Source of the DNA: Aquiflexum sp. TKW24L
GTDB taxonomy: Bacteria; Bacteroidota; Bacteroidia; Cytophagales; Cyclobacteriaceae
Length of the DNA: 64,000 bases
NCBI RefSeq assembly: GCF_023502205.1
Contig: NZ_JAMFLG010000026.1
Coordinates: forward strand, 1 to 64,000
Direction: 5' to 3'
Shown here piece by piece: positions 55,116-64,000 of this stretch. The number at the start of each line of letters is the position of its first letter. The first letter of the stretch is position 1. Position numbers and translations under genes: made by a program. The notes below the pieces were generated by a model. That model saw only the letters and a program-made list of their open reading frames with translations. It made no database searches and had not been told where the DNA came from.

Positions 55116-56033
55116 ATGACTGATAAAAAACCTACACCAAAGAAAAGCGCGCTAGGAAAAGGATTGGGAGCTTTGCTGCAGGATTCTCCTCAAAAAAACA
55201 AAAGTGATGCACTTATCCCAACTTATCCGACTGCAGGGATTTTTGAGATCTCCCTAGGCGAAATCCAGGTCAATCCATTTCAGCCAAGGACTCACTTTGA
55301 CAAAGATGCCCTTCAGGAACTTGCGGATTCCATTTTGACCCAAGGCATCATACAGCCGATTACTGTAAGAAAACTGGATGAAAACGAATACCAGCTCATC
55401 TCGGGCGAAAGGAGATTTCAGGCTTCTAAAATTGTCGGACTGAAAAAAATTCCAGCCTATATCAGGACAGCCAATGACCAGCAAATGCTGGAAATGGCTT
55501 TGATCGAGAATATCCAGAGGGAAAATCTTAACTCATTGGAAATCGCACATTCCTACCAAAGACTCTTGGCAGAATGTAACCTGAAGCAGGAAGAACTCGG
55601 TGAGCGTGTCGGCAAAAACAGAACCACGGTAAATAATTACTTGCGATTACTCAAATTACCCCCTGACATACAGGCCGGATTGAGAGACAACAAAATCTCC
55701 ATGGGTCATGCGAGGGCATTGATCAATGTGGAAAGTATCGACAAGCAACTAGCCATCTTCAAAAAAGCCATTCTGGAAGAACTCAGTGTCCGTCAGGTAG
55801 AAGCTTTGGTGAAATCCATCAATGGTGAGCGGGAAGAAAAGGAAAACAAAAAGGAATCACCTTTGGACCCGGTCAGAAAATACGAGATCAATAAACTCCA
55901 ACAAAGACTTGCAAGTCATTTTGGTACCAAAGTGAATCTTAAATCGGATGCCAAAAACAAAGGAGAAATCAAAATTCCTTTCCATTCTTCCGAAGACCTA
56001 AACAGAATCCTTGAAATATTGGAGATCATTTGA
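55116..56033 (+). CDS. parB: Chromosome-partitioning protein ParB (Spo0J)
   Basis: A 305-aa centromere-binding CTPase. The N-terminal KKSALGKGLGALL is the ParA-contact segment, NPFQPRTHFD and ISGERRFQA (about 95-103) are the CTP-binding boxes, and ENIQRENLNSLEIAHSYQRLL to GKNRTTVNNYLRLLKLP is the helix-turn-helix for parS. The usual C-terminal dimer domain follows. I did not find a perfect parS-like 16-mer in the window by eye. The ATG at 55116 lies 13 bases after parA. Confidence 0.95.
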   Translation: MTDKKPTPKKSALGKGLGALLQDSPQKNKSDALIPTYPTAGIFEISLGEIQVNPFQPRTHFDKDALQELADSILTQGIIQPITVRKLDENEYQLISGERRFQASKIVGLKKIPAYIRTANDQQMLEMALIENIQRENLNSLEIAHSYQRLLAECNLKQEELGERVGKNRTTVNNYLRLLKLPPDIQAGLRDNKISMGHARALINVESIDKQLAIFKKAILEELSVRQVEALVKSINGEREEKENKKESPLDPVRKYEINKLQQRLASHFGTKVNLKSDAKNKGEIKIPFHSSEDLNRILEILEII

Positions 56034-56036
56034 GTC

Positions 56037-56657
56037 TTGGAAAAGAATATTATAAAACGGCAATTGAGTAAAAATAACAAAGCAATGATGAGCGTTTTCA
56101 TCATTGCTGTTTTTGTTTTACTGCCCCTTTGTGAAATAAATGCCCAAACAATGATCACCGGATCAGATACTCTCAAGGTTGATTATACTGATCCCGCAAT
56201 CAAAAACCCTAAAAAAGCAACCATTCTATCAGCCATCGTGCCAGGTGCAGGACAGATATATAATGGCAAGCCATGGAAAGTCCCGATCATTTATGCAGGC
56301 TTTGCGGCGAATATTTATTTCATTGAATTCAATGACAGAAGGTATAAAATCTTCAGGGATGCTCTATTTGCCTATGATGAGCCTGGAGGTCCCACTGATC
56401 CGAACAGAGCGTTTCCCAGTCTCAACCGTGACGGATTGGTCCGCAATGTAAATTATTGGAGAAGGAACCGGGATTTGAATTACTTCTTGTTTATTGGTAT
56501 TTATGCACTCAATATTATCGATGCCAATGTGGATGCACATTTATCTGCTTTTGACGTCAGTGACGACCTTACTTTCAGGTTTGAACCTAGTTATGAATCC
56601 CTGAGTGCGGGAGGTGGAAATATTATAGGCCTATCATTAAAAATTAACTTTTATTAA
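56037..56657 (+). CDS. DUF5683-family secreted/membrane protein
   Basis: A protein of up to 206 aa with a basic N-terminus, a signal-like helix (SVFIIAVFVLLPLCEINAQ) and the conserved YTDPAIKNPKKATILSAIVPGAGQIYNGKPWKVPIIYAGF segment typical of DUF5683. This gene sits between parB and dapB throughout much of the phylum. The start is uncertain: a TTG at 56037, three bases after parB, gives a basic n-region; ATGs at 56085 and 56088 give a shorter start. Function unknown. Confidence 0.8.
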   Translation: MEKNIIKRQLSKNNKAMMSVFIIAVFVLLPLCEINAQTMITGSDTLKVDYTDPAIKNPKKATILSAIVPGAGQIYNGKPWKVPIIYAGFAANIYFIEFNDRRYKIFRDALFAYDEPGGPTDPNRAFPSLNRDGLVRNVNYWRRNRDLNYFLFIGIYALNIIDANVDAHLSAFDVSDDLTFRFEPSYESLSAGGGNIIGLSLKINFY

Positions 56658-56659
56658 AA

Positions 56660-57382
56660 ATGAATATTCTTCTCTTAGGTTATGGTAAAATGGGGAAAAT
56701 CATCGGTGACATCGCTGAGTCCCGTGGACACCATATTGTAGGAAAAATAAATATTGAAAACCGACAGGATTTGGATTTGATGGACCTGTCACAAATAGAC
56801 GTGGCCATAGAATTCAGCACGCCGGAATCTGCTGTAGAAAATATCAACTGGGCCATCGAACGTGGCATTCCTGTCGTCTCAGGCACTACAGGCTGGTTGG
56901 ACAGTAAACCCATGGTCGAGCAATTGACTAGGCATTACAATACCGCATTCTTTTATGCATCCAATTTTAGTATCGGTGTCAATATTTTCTTCAAAGTCAA
57001 CCGGTTTTTGGCTTCTCTGATGAAAGACCAGCCTGAATATAAAGTCAGCATGGAAGAGATCCACCATACTGAAAAAAAGGATGCCCCTAGTGGCACGGCT
57101 ATCACCCTTGCCGAAGGCGTAATCCAAGAAATACCACGGATCAATAATTGGACACTTGACTCCGGATTGGTCGAAAATGAACAAGTTTTACCGATCATAT
57201 CCAAGCGTATCGACCCAGCTCCCGGAACCCATATCGTGAGGTATCAGTCTGATATAGATGATATTAAAATCACGCATACAGCACACAGCCGCAAAGGTTT
57301 TGCGCTTGGTGCGGTTTTGGTAGCTGAATGGATAAAAAATAAAAAAGGTGTATTATCAATGGACGAATTCCTATCTTTCTGA
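56660..57382 (+). CDS. dapB: 4-hydroxy-tetrahydrodipicolinate reductase
   Basis: A 240-aa NAD(P)H-dependent reductase of lysine and diaminopimelate synthesis. The Rossmann start LLGYGKMGKIIG, the VVSGTTGW segment and the catalytic EEIHHTEKKDAPSGTA (about 132-147) are all seen. Length fits the family. It begins two bases after the DUF5683 gene and is followed by lepB after 14 bases. Confidence 0.94.
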   Translation: MNILLLGYGKMGKIIGDIAESRGHHIVGKINIENRQDLDLMDLSQIDVAIEFSTPESAVENINWAIERGIPVVSGTTGWLDSKPMVEQLTRHYNTAFFYASNFSIGVNIFFKVNRFLASLMKDQPEYKVSMEEIHHTEKKDAPSGTAITLAEGVIQEIPRINNWTLDSGLVENEQVLPIISKRIDPAPGTHIVRYQSDIDDIKITHTAHSRKGFALGAVLVAEWIKNKKGVLSMDEFLSF

Positions 57383-57396
57383 AATTTTAAACTATA

Positions 57397-58473
57397 ATGA
57401 CTGAAGTAAAAAAGAAAAAATCTGCTGCACGCGAATGGGCAGATGCACTGGTCTTTGCAGTAATTGCTGCGAGCTTAATCCGTTGGCTTCTACTTGAGCC
57501 ATTTACTATTCCCACTGCCTCTATGGAGAAATCCCTGCTCGTCGGAGATTTTCTTTTTGTAAGCAAAATGCATTACGGAACAAGGATTCCAAGAACACCC
57601 CTCCAAGTTCCTTTGACCCATCAAAAAATCTGGGGAACAGATGCCAAATCTTACTCTGATGCGATTCAATTACCCTACTACAGACTTCCAGGATTTTCAG
57701 ATGTAGAAAGAAATGATGTGGTCGTATTTAACTACCCTTCTGAATTTGAATATCCTATAGACCTCAAAACCAATTACATCAAAAGGGCTGTCGCAGTACC
57801 TGGAGATATTCTTGAGATCAGAAAAACTCAGATTTATGTAAATGGAGAGCTTGGGTTCAATCCTGAAGAAATGCAATTTTCTTATGATGTGATGTCAGAC
57901 AGAAACCTTACTCCAGAGTTTTTTGATGGGTATGGGATCAATCAGGACAGTTTTATGCCTTTTTCAAATGGCTCAGGATATATGGTCATGGCTACTGCCT
58001 CCTCTAAGGAGAGATTGGAAAGCTCCCCTGCTGTTGGTTCGATTACGATGAGACAGGACCGTGAGGATTTTGGAGATCCTAGAATTTTCCCTGATGGTGC
58101 CTATTTCGGTTGGAACAAGGACAACTGGGGACCATTGGAAATCCCGGGAGAAGGATGGACTATCGAACTGACAAAAGACAATATTGCCAAATATGCCTTC
58201 ACGATTGAGAAATTTGAAGGCCATGAAGATGTCAAAATTCAGGACAACGAATTGTATATCGATGGACAGAAGGTTACTTCCTATACTTTCAAACAGAATT
58301 ATTACTTCATGATGGGTGACAACAGACACGATTCACTCGATTCAAGGTATTGGGGATTTGTACCCGAAGACCATATTGTAGGCAAAGCCTGGTTCTTATG
58401 GCTTTCCCTTGATAAGCATAAGTCAATGTTCAATAAGATACGTTGGAGCAGGTTCCTTAACGGAATCGACTAA
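57397..58473 (+). CDS. lepB: Signal peptidase I
   Basis: A 358-aa membrane-anchored serine peptidase that removes signal peptides. After an N-terminal helix, IPTASMEKSLLVGDFLFVSK places the nucleophile at Ser42, and YIKRAVAVPGD places the general base at Lys129. The GDNRHDSLDSRYWGFVPEDHIVGKA box is complete. An insertion of about 130 residues between the boxes makes the protein longer than most, as is usual for this phylum. It ends the par-dap-lep unit. Confidence 0.95.
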   Translation: MTEVKKKKSAAREWADALVFAVIAASLIRWLLLEPFTIPTASMEKSLLVGDFLFVSKMHYGTRIPRTPLQVPLTHQKIWGTDAKSYSDAIQLPYYRLPGFSDVERNDVVVFNYPSEFEYPIDLKTNYIKRAVAVPGDILEIRKTQIYVNGELGFNPEEMQFSYDVMSDRNLTPEFFDGYGINQDSFMPFSNGSGYMVMATASSKERLESSPAVGSITMRQDREDFGDPRIFPDGAYFGWNKDNWGPLEIPGEGWTIELTKDNIAKYAFTIEKFEGHEDVKIQDNELYIDGQKVTSYTFKQNYYFMMGDNRHDSLDSRYWGFVPEDHIVGKAWFLWLSLDKHKSMFNKIRWSRFLNGID

Positions 58474-58481
58474 AGAAAAAG

Positions 58482-58507
58482 GCCGGGAATCTCTTCCCGG
58501 CTTTTTT
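58482..58507 (+). terminator. Intrinsic terminator after lepB
   Basis: GCCGGGAA and TTCCCGGC pair around TCTC and are followed by TTTTTTG. It lies eight bases after the lepB stop and just before the convergent [2Fe-2S] gene. Confidence 0.88.
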
Positions 58508-58533
58508 GTTTTCCAATTTGCCACAAAAATAGA

Positions 58534-58770
58534 TTATGATAATTTTTTCCTGATTGCGCCAACGTCCGCTTTTTTTACAACTTCATTATTGACCACCACC
58601 ACAGGGGCGGATTTACAAAAATCCATACATTTGGTTTTGATGATCTTATATTTTCCTTTGTGGTCTTCTGACTTTATTAAGTCCCTAATCTCATTTTGAA
58701 GTTTTTTACAACCTTCTCCTTTACAGTCTGATCCATTACAAATAAAAATAAACTTACGGTAGGTGGCCAT
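58534..58770 (-). CDS. Small thioredoxin-like [2Fe-2S] ferredoxin
   Basis: A 78-aa protein with the Cys spacing of the thioredoxin-like ferredoxin/NuoE C-terminal domain: C11-x4-C16 and C48-x3-C52 (FICNGSDC and KCMDFC), with one extra Cys at 21. The final SAPVVVVNNEVVKKADVGAI matches the usual end. It likely carries one [2Fe-2S] cluster; partners are unknown. Confidence 0.85.
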   Translation of the reverse strand: MATYRKFIFICNGSDCKGEGCKKLQNEIRDLIKSEDHKGKYKIIKTKCMDFCKSAPVVVVNNEVVKKADVGAIRKKLS

Positions 58771-58876
58771 TGTGCCGCTTTTGGTTGGGTCACAAAGTTA
58801 TCGGATTTTCATTTGAAAAGACTTATTCACCAAAACAAATGGATTCTTTAATCAGCAATATAAAAAGCAACAAAAT

Positions 58877-60127
58877 TCAACCATGTATCCACTGCATCAT
58901 CAGACCGCTCAGATATGCACCGTAGGTACCGAGTGCATATCCCAAAACAGCCATCAAAACCCCTACGGGTGCCAAGGATGGATTGAAAGCGGAAGCAACA
59001 ATAGGTGCTGATGCTGCGCCTCCAATATTGGCTTGGGAGCCAACAGCCACATAAAAGAATGGCGCTTTGATCAAGAAAGCCACAATTAGCATAATGATGA
59101 TATGAAAGAGTATCCAGATAATCCCGATCAAAAACAAAACGGGATTGTCAAATATCGCCATCAGATCCATCTGCATTCCTATAGTCGCAACGAGGATATA
59201 TAACAAAACGGATCCAAGTCTGGATGCGCCTGCACCTTCGAGTTCCCTAGCCTTGGTAAATGACAACATCAAACCTCCTGTCGTGGCGATGACCACGATC
59301 CAAAAGAAGGTAGAATCCAGCGAATACTGACTCAACTGAGGATAATTTTCACCTATATAGGGAGCAACCATATCCGCTACCCAATGAGAAAAACCCGTCA
59401 CTGCAAAGCCAATTCCTAATATCAGCATGGTATCTGAGAGCGTCGGAATCTTCAATATGCCTTCCCGGTACTTTTCTACTTTCAATTGAAGTTCCAAAAT
59501 TGCAGAACTATCCGCCTTGAAAATCTTATCGATTTTTCCGGGCTTGGCTGCCCAAAATAGCAAAACCGCCATCCAAAGATTCGCAACCAAAACATCCACA
59601 GCAATCATCTGACTGAAGAGCGATGGACTAGCCCCAAAAACCTCAAGCATCGCAGTCTGATTGGCACCTCCACCTATCCAACTCCCGGCAATCGTAGACA
59701 GACCCCTCCAAACCTCATCAGGTCCGACACCATTCAATATTTCTGGATAGATACTAGATACTACCAATAATGCGAAAGGCCCACCCAAAACAATCCCAAT
59801 TGTCCCTGCCACAAACATCATCAAGGCCTTAGGTCCTAATTTTATAATTCCTTTGAAATCAATACTCAATGTCAGCAGTACCAAAGAGGCGGGAAGCATA
59901 TACCTTGAGGATACTTTATAAAGCCCGGAGGATTCACCAGAAATTATCCCGAAAGAATTGAGAAGAGCTGGGATAAAGTAGCATAAAAGGACGGATGGGA
60001 CTATTCTATAAAACTTAACCCAAAAAGGTGATTTGCTAGATGATGTTGAAAACACCAAAGCGAGGACGGTCATCAATAACCCAAACACAACGGCATCATT
60101 ACTGATCAGGGGACTGCTTTCTTGCAT
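58877..60127 (-). CDS. DUF819-family membrane protein
   Basis: A 416-aa protein with about ten or more membrane helices. The RFxGxxS-like GLSTIAGSWIGGGANQTAMLE motif (about 140-160) and AYIGVGSQANIGGAASAPIVASAF-like VAVGSQANIGGAASAP near the C-terminus are typical of the DUF819 (YjcL) family, predicted carboxylate-type transporters. It stands alone; the substrate is unknown. Confidence 0.85.
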   Translation of the reverse strand: MQESSPLISNDAVVFGLLMTVLALVFSTSSSKSPFWVKFYRIVPSVLLCYFIPALLNSFGIISGESSGLYKVSSRYMLPASLVLLTLSIDFKGIIKLGPKALMMFVAGTIGIVLGGPFALLVVSSIYPEILNGVGPDEVWRGLSTIAGSWIGGGANQTAMLEVFGASPSLFSQMIAVDVLVANLWMAVLLFWAAKPGKIDKIFKADSSAILELQLKVEKYREGILKIPTLSDTMLILGIGFAVTGFSHWVADMVAPYIGENYPQLSQYSLDSTFFWIVVIATTGGLMLSFTKARELEGAGASRLGSVLLYILVATIGMQMDLMAIFDNPVLFLIGIIWILFHIIIMLIVAFLIKAPFFYVAVGSQANIGGAASAPIVASAFNPSLAPVGVLMAVLGYALGTYGAYLSGLMMQWIHG

Positions 60128-60174
60128 GCTATAGAATCGTTAGTCGTACAACAATACCACAAATAGGATAAACT

Positions 60175-60807
60175 TCAAAACTTAGAATTTTCCCACAGGT
60201 AGGTAAATTCTCCCAACATCATGGCTGTGGCACCCCATACTACTTCATTCTCAATATCAAAAAAAGGAGCTTGAAAACTAACCCCTGAGCTCCCTCTTAC
60301 TTGGGTATGCTTTCTGATTTCTTTGTCGATCAGCAATGGAAAAGGACAACTGATGATCCGCTCCACTTCTGTAGCGTCAGGTCTGAAATCAGGCTTTTCA
60401 CTGACAAAACCAATGAAAGGTGAAACCAAAAAATTACTTGGAGGAATATAAACATCACTTAATTTTCCCAAGACAGTGACTTTTTCTGCATAAACCCCGA
60501 TTTCCTCCTCCGCTTCCCTCAAAGCAGTGACACTTAGATCTGCGTCCTCAGGTTCCCACTTTCCGCCGGGAAATGAAATCTGACCTCCATGAACGCCGGG
60601 ATATTCGGGTCTTTTGATAAAAGGCACAAAACTACTGTTGGAATCAGGATAGAAAAGCATCAAAACAGCCCCTTTTCTATGGTCATCCCGGACAGAAAAT
60701 CTCTTTTCATCCACAGGCTGAGGCAACATGGTAAGATGTCCAAGCCTTCCCGGTAATGGATCTTGCAATAGTTTTTCTAATTTTTTAACAACCTTAATTA
60801 ACTCCAT
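60175..60807 (-). CDS. NUDIX hydrolase, CoA pyrophosphatase type
   Basis: A 210-aa NUDIX enzyme. FPGGKWEPEDADLSVTALRE, followed by AEEEIGV, carries the NUDIX box in the form used by coenzyme A diphosphatases, with the UPF0035 element just upstream (HGGQIS). It should split CoA or oxidised CoA into phosphopantetheine and adenosine bisphosphate. It overlaps the upstream lipoprotein gene by 14 bases. Confidence 0.88.
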   Translation of the reverse strand: MELIKVVKKLEKLLQDPLPGRLGHLTMLPQPVDEKRFSVRDDHRKGAVLMLFYPDSNSSFVPFIKRPEYPGVHGGQISFPGGKWEPEDADLSVTALREAEEEIGVYAEKVTVLGKLSDVYIPPSNFLVSPFIGFVSEKPDFRPDATEVERIISCPFPLLIDKEIRKHTQVRGSSGVSFQAPFFDIENEVVWGATAMMLGEFTYLWENSKF

Positions 60808-61477
60808 TTGAAAAATTGATGTTGGGGAGTTTTTTAATCAGATATCCCGTCTTCGGATATTTTGCGGAGTAAAGTGAATGCTTAAAGGTTAAATATTTCT
60901 GTTCATCGGGAATGATAATCCATATTTTGGGTGTGATTCCCCCTTCTTCTTCAAAAAATCCTGCCACCATCAAGTGATCCGGACTGATCCATATCGCTTC
61001 TTCAAACCCTCCTGAAGGCCCCATAAACATCAACCTTTCCCGCATGCCATTGGATTTGAAATAAATCACTTCAGAATCAGGGTTAAAAGAAACTTTGGCT
61101 TCCTCCGGCATGACCACTTTATAGCTGTAGATATCAACAACACCATGTCCATCGGGATTAGGAATAAGGTAATTAAACAGCGGATGGTCTTGTTGAATGA
61201 AATTTTCCTCAGGCCACTCCAAAGATTCATAGGGAATTTCACCTGTCAATTTAAATCCGGCTATATCAAAAGTCGGTTCTTGGGATTTCCAATATATGGT
61301 CCATGTATCCAGTTGTTGAAGGCCTGAAGCTAATAATTGGTTGTATTCTTCTTCTTGGGAAATTGAGGTTTTAATTTCGGTTTCTTCTTTTTTTTCTTTT
61401 TGGAAAGAACAAGAACCCAAGAAAACTAAACATACAAACAAAAATTTAGTAGAAGATAATCTGGCTATTGAGGACAT
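60794..61477 (-). CDS. Lipoprotein of unknown function
   Basis: A 227-aa protein. The lipobox is LVFLGSC, after which a linker rich in Lys and Glu (SFQKEKKEETEIKTS) leads to a soluble beta-rich domain (WTIYWKSQEPTFDIAGFKL and GGFEEAIWISPDHLMVAGFF). No known motif is recognised. The frame is open to 61567, but the ATG at 61477 gives the lipoprotein signal a proper start. Its stop overlaps the start of the NUDIX gene. Confidence 0.7.
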   Translation of the reverse strand: MSSIARLSSTKFLFVCLVFLGSCSFQKEKKEETEIKTSISQEEEYNQLLASGLQQLDTWTIYWKSQEPTFDIAGFKLTGEIPYESLEWPEENFIQQDHPLFNYLIPNPDGHGVVDIYSYKVVMPEEAKVSFNPDSEVIYFKSNGMRERLMFMGPSGGFEEAIWISPDHLMVAGFFEEEGGITPKIWIIIPDEQKYLTFKHSLYSAKYPKTGYLIKKLPNINFSNGVN

Positions 61478-61916
61478 CTTTGGCTGTGTAAAGAATACGA
61501 ATGAAATATAAAAACCCCAAAAATCAAAAAAGGTCAGAACATTGTCCCAACCTTTTTTATCTCTCAAACCTATTAAACCTATTGTAGATATTCAATGAAT
61601 GAATAGCATGCTCGAAAGGTAAATAATGTTTTTTTATTGTCCAAACAATCGATTGCGAAAATTATATTTTGTGAGTTTCAAAATCTTAAACACCTCTTTT
61701 TTGAGACTCTTTTTAGGGTTTAAAACCGCTAGTACAACTCATCCAAATACTAAAAAACAACTTTATCCTGCAAAAATATTTATACTTTTTCGATGGGAAG
61801 TTTTATAAGTTCGAAAAAACTGAGTGAAAAAAAAATCTCATTACAATTAAAAAAAACTGAATTATATTTTTTCTTGGTATAATTTATTGACCTTGAACGC
61901 TGATAAAACCATTTTT
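61478..61916. other. A+T-rich spacer upstream of aceK
   Basis: About 440 bases with no gene, repeat family or convincing hairpin. A 60-codon frame at 61626 is not protein-like. Promoters for the divergent lipoprotein gene and aceK should lie here. Confidence 0.4.
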
Positions 61917-63644
61917 ATGAAGGAGCCATTGATCGACCAAACAGCCAAGATACTCCTTAATAGTTTTGATTCCTATATCAGGGAATTCAATGAATTGACT
62001 GACAGGACTCCGGCCTTTTTTAAAACAAAAGACTGGAATGCAATGCAGCAAAATCACCGCAAAAGACTCCGGCTGTATAAAGACCAGGTCAAGGCCACTC
62101 TTGAAATTCTTAAGGAAATATTAGTGGAAAATTCCAAAAATTTTGATTTTTGGAATTCCCTCAAGGCCTACTATTCCAAGCTCATTGCTGAAAAAAAAGA
62201 CAAGGAGTTGGCTGAAACGTTTTTCAACTCAATTATTCGAAAATCATACTTCGGTCTTGCCATCAATGAAGATTTGATGTTTGTACATGAGGGTTATAAT
62301 TCCTGCGTCATCTATCCGAATAAAAATCTTTTCTATACTTATCCTTCGGACTGGGGTTTGAGAAAAATAATTGTCAGAATCATGGAAGATTTTGATTTTG
62401 AGGTTCCTTATCTAAACAAAGAAGAGGACATTGAATTTCTGATCAAATCGATCAATGAAGTGATTTTGACCAGGTATATTCCAACAGCTGACAGTACCAC
62501 GCAGGTATTAAAATCTGTGTTCTACAGAAACAAAGGTGCTTATGTCATCGGGAGAATCAAGATCGGAGGAAAATGGATGCCCTTCATTATTCCTTTTCTC
62601 AATGGCCCAAAGGGAGTCTTTGCCGATACTATGATCTTTGATCCCAATCTGATGTCTGGTATGTTTAGCTTTACAAGGTCCTATTTTATGGTCAAAGTCG
62701 GCATTCCGTCTCAATTGATTTCATTCCTCAATGCAGTGATTCCAAGCAAAAAAATCCATGAGCTTTACAACGCAATTGGGTTTAACAAACACGGAAAAAC
62801 TGAATTTTACCGAGACTTTCTCAACCACCTCAGTCAGAGTAATGACAAATTCGTCCTTGCTGAGGGCGTCAAAGGAATGGTGATGACCGTTTTTACACTT
62901 CCCTCCTTCAATGTCGTATTCAAGATGATCAAGGATTATTTTGACCCTCCCAAGACCATGACACGTCAGGAAGTCCGTGAAAAATACAAAATGGTGGGCC
63001 TGCACGACAGGGTAGGAAGAATGGCCGATACACATGAATTCGAAGAATTTCATTTGCCTTTGGAGAGAATTGACCCACTACTTATTGAGGAACTCAAAAA
63101 CACCGTCAATTCCCTTTTGGAAATCACTGAGGACGAGCTCATCCTCAAGCATGTCTACATCGAAAGAAGAATGATTCCTCTCAATATTTATCTTGAATCC
63201 TGCTCCACCGAAGATGCCAAATATGCAGTGGAAGAATATGGGAATTCTATCCTAGAAATGGCAAAAGCGAATATTTTCGCCGGAGATATGATGACCAAGA
63301 ACTTTGGCGTCACAAGGCAAAAAAGGGTGATTTTCTATGACTATGATGAAATCGAGTTTTTGACCGACATGAATTTTCGTGAAAAACCAAAGCCTGAAAC
63401 ATTTGAGCAGATCTACGCCTCTTCACCTTGGTATGACATTGCCCAAAACGATGTATTTCCACAGGATTTCAAACACTTCATGATCGGCAGACCGGATGTC
63501 AAAAATCATTTTTTCGATTTTCACAATGAACTTTTTAATCCCGAACACTGGAAAATGATCCAAGAAAAAATCAATTCAGGCGCTGGAATCCATGCTTTTT
63601 CCTATCCACAAAAAATCCGTTTCCGCCCCAGGGAGGAAATCTGA
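61917..63644 (+). CDS. aceK: Isocitrate dehydrogenase kinase/phosphatase
   Basis: A 575-aa bifunctional enzyme that switches isocitrate dehydrogenase between active and inactive states, sending carbon to the glyoxylate shunt. LAEGVKGMVMTVFTLPSFNV (about 317-336) matches the ATP-binding region of E. coli AceK; VGRMADTHEFEEFHLPLERI, GDMMTKNFGVTRQKRVIFYDYDEI and FLIG-like HFMIGRPDVKNHF are also in place. Length fits. A TTG at 61887 lies in frame upstream, but the ATG at 61917 preceding KEPLIDQTAKILLNSF is preferred. aceA and aceB are not in the window. Confidence 0.93.
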   Translation: MKEPLIDQTAKILLNSFDSYIREFNELTDRTPAFFKTKDWNAMQQNHRKRLRLYKDQVKATLEILKEILVENSKNFDFWNSLKAYYSKLIAEKKDKELAETFFNSIIRKSYFGLAINEDLMFVHEGYNSCVIYPNKNLFYTYPSDWGLRKIIVRIMEDFDFEVPYLNKEEDIEFLIKSINEVILTRYIPTADSTTQVLKSVFYRNKGAYVIGRIKIGGKWMPFIIPFLNGPKGVFADTMIFDPNLMSGMFSFTRSYFMVKVGIPSQLISFLNAVIPSKKIHELYNAIGFNKHGKTEFYRDFLNHLSQSNDKFVLAEGVKGMVMTVFTLPSFNVVFKMIKDYFDPPKTMTRQEVREKYKMVGLHDRVGRMADTHEFEEFHLPLERIDPLLIEELKNTVNSLLEITEDELILKHVYIERRMIPLNIYLESCSTEDAKYAVEEYGNSILEMAKANIFAGDMMTKNFGVTRQKRVIFYDYDEIEFLTDMNFREKPKPETFEQIYASSPWYDIAQNDVFPQDFKHFMIGRPDVKNHFFDFHNELFNPEHWKMIQEKINSGAGIHAFSYPQKIRFRPREEI

Positions 63645-63778
63645 ATTAAGACTTGGATAGTCTCAACCCACATAAAACCATTCAATTCCCCTAAGCAAAA
63701 TCAACTTATTAGCTGATTGCTGTCAGGGATTTTTGTTAGGGGTATAAGTAATTTATCGAGTCAATAAATAAAAAAGCC

Positions 63779-64000
63779 ATGAAAACGCTATTCGCGATTA
63801 TTCTATTGATTCACGGACTAATCCACCTTCTTGGTTTTTTGAAGGCATTTCTCTTGGCTGAATTAAACGAATTCACTAACCCTGTTTCCAAGCCAATGGG
63901 ACTGCTTTGGTTATTGGCGGCCTTGGTTTTGTTGTTTTCCGCAGTTATGATATTCTTCAAAAATCCTCTTTGGTGGTTTTTTGCAATTATCGGTGTCCTG
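63779..64000 (+). CDS. Membrane protein, truncated by the window end
   Basis: An ATG at 63779 opens a frame still running at the window edge (74 codons seen). The product has at least three hydrophobic segments (KTLFAIILLIHGLIHLLGFL, then LLWLLAALVLLFSAVMIFF and WWFFAIIGVL). The stop codon is outside the window. No family is assigned. Confidence 0.7.
   Translation, partial: MKTLFAIILLIHGLIHLLGFLKAFLLAELNEFTNPVSKPMGLLWLLAALVLLFSAVMIFFKNPLWWFFAIIGVL

Overview
The window looks like a chromosomal segment from a Bacteroidota bacterium of the order Cytophagales, probably Cyclobacteriaceae (Algoriphagus-like). Evidence for this: the succinyl-type arginine gene cluster with ArgF'; SusC-like TonB receptor architecture; TamA/TamB and YidC of Bacteroidota type; the parA-parB-DUF5683-dapB-lepB gene order; -7 promoter boxes of the TAnnTTTG type; moderate G+C; and abundant degenerate intergenic repeats. 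I see no rRNA, tRNA, CRISPR array, transposase or prophage gene.

Layout. 1-7.2 kb: small unrelated genes (four-helix-bundle protein, FemAB-like GNAT, multi-pass membrane protein, winged-helix regulator, DsbA-like oxidoreductase, a 55-aa zinc-ribbon protein, Fic protein). 7.3-17.8 kb: a class V aminotransferase, then the arginine cluster (acylglutamate synthase-like GNAT, argG, argC, argD, argF', argB, argE', argH). A 43-codon ORF with four Arg codons near its end precedes the cluster. 17.8-21.1 kb: three YceI-like genes around an outer-membrane barrel gene. 21.3-25 kb: a nucleoside-phosphorylase-like unknown, a DinB-family protein and an M28 peptidase. 25-26.7 kb: a non-coding array of three full 417-bp repeats. 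26.7-34 kb: TamA and TamB. 34-42.2 kb: small genes, a TonB receptor with a phytase, a TPR protein, cca and a diverged YrdC/Sua5-like gene. 42.4-48.3 kb: an MmgE/PrpD protein followed by a tight four-gene lipid-like operon. 48.4-49.9 kb: a racemase and a repeat-rich spacer. 50-58.5 kb: pyrG, yidC, an MBL hydrolase, parA, parB, DUF5683, dapB, lepB. 58.5-64 kb: [2Fe-2S] protein, DUF819 permease, CoA-type NUDIX hydrolase, lipoprotein, aceK and a truncated membrane-protein gene.

The most notable system is 44338-48306. It encodes a two-domain GNAT, a ferritin-like protein that keeps all six metal ligands of cyanobacterial aldehyde-deformylating oxygenase (ADO), a homologue of cyanobacterial long-chain acyl-ACP reductase (AAR) that keeps its active-site Cys, and a BtaA/DUF3419-like aminocarboxypropyl transferase. 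The first two homologies together are the cyanobacterial alkane pathway. Here that pair sits in a non-cyanobacterium, coupled to two further lipid-type enzymes.

Two regulatory signals also stand out. One is the arginine-codon leader ORF, whose Arg codons form one arm of a 10-bp inverted repeat. The other is a pyrG leader in which a perfect 10-bp hairpin buries the start codon and whose 5' arm begins with CCC just at the expected transcription start, as in the enterobacterial pyrC/pyrD start-site switch.

All homology statements rest on reading motifs and on remembered family sequences; no search was run.
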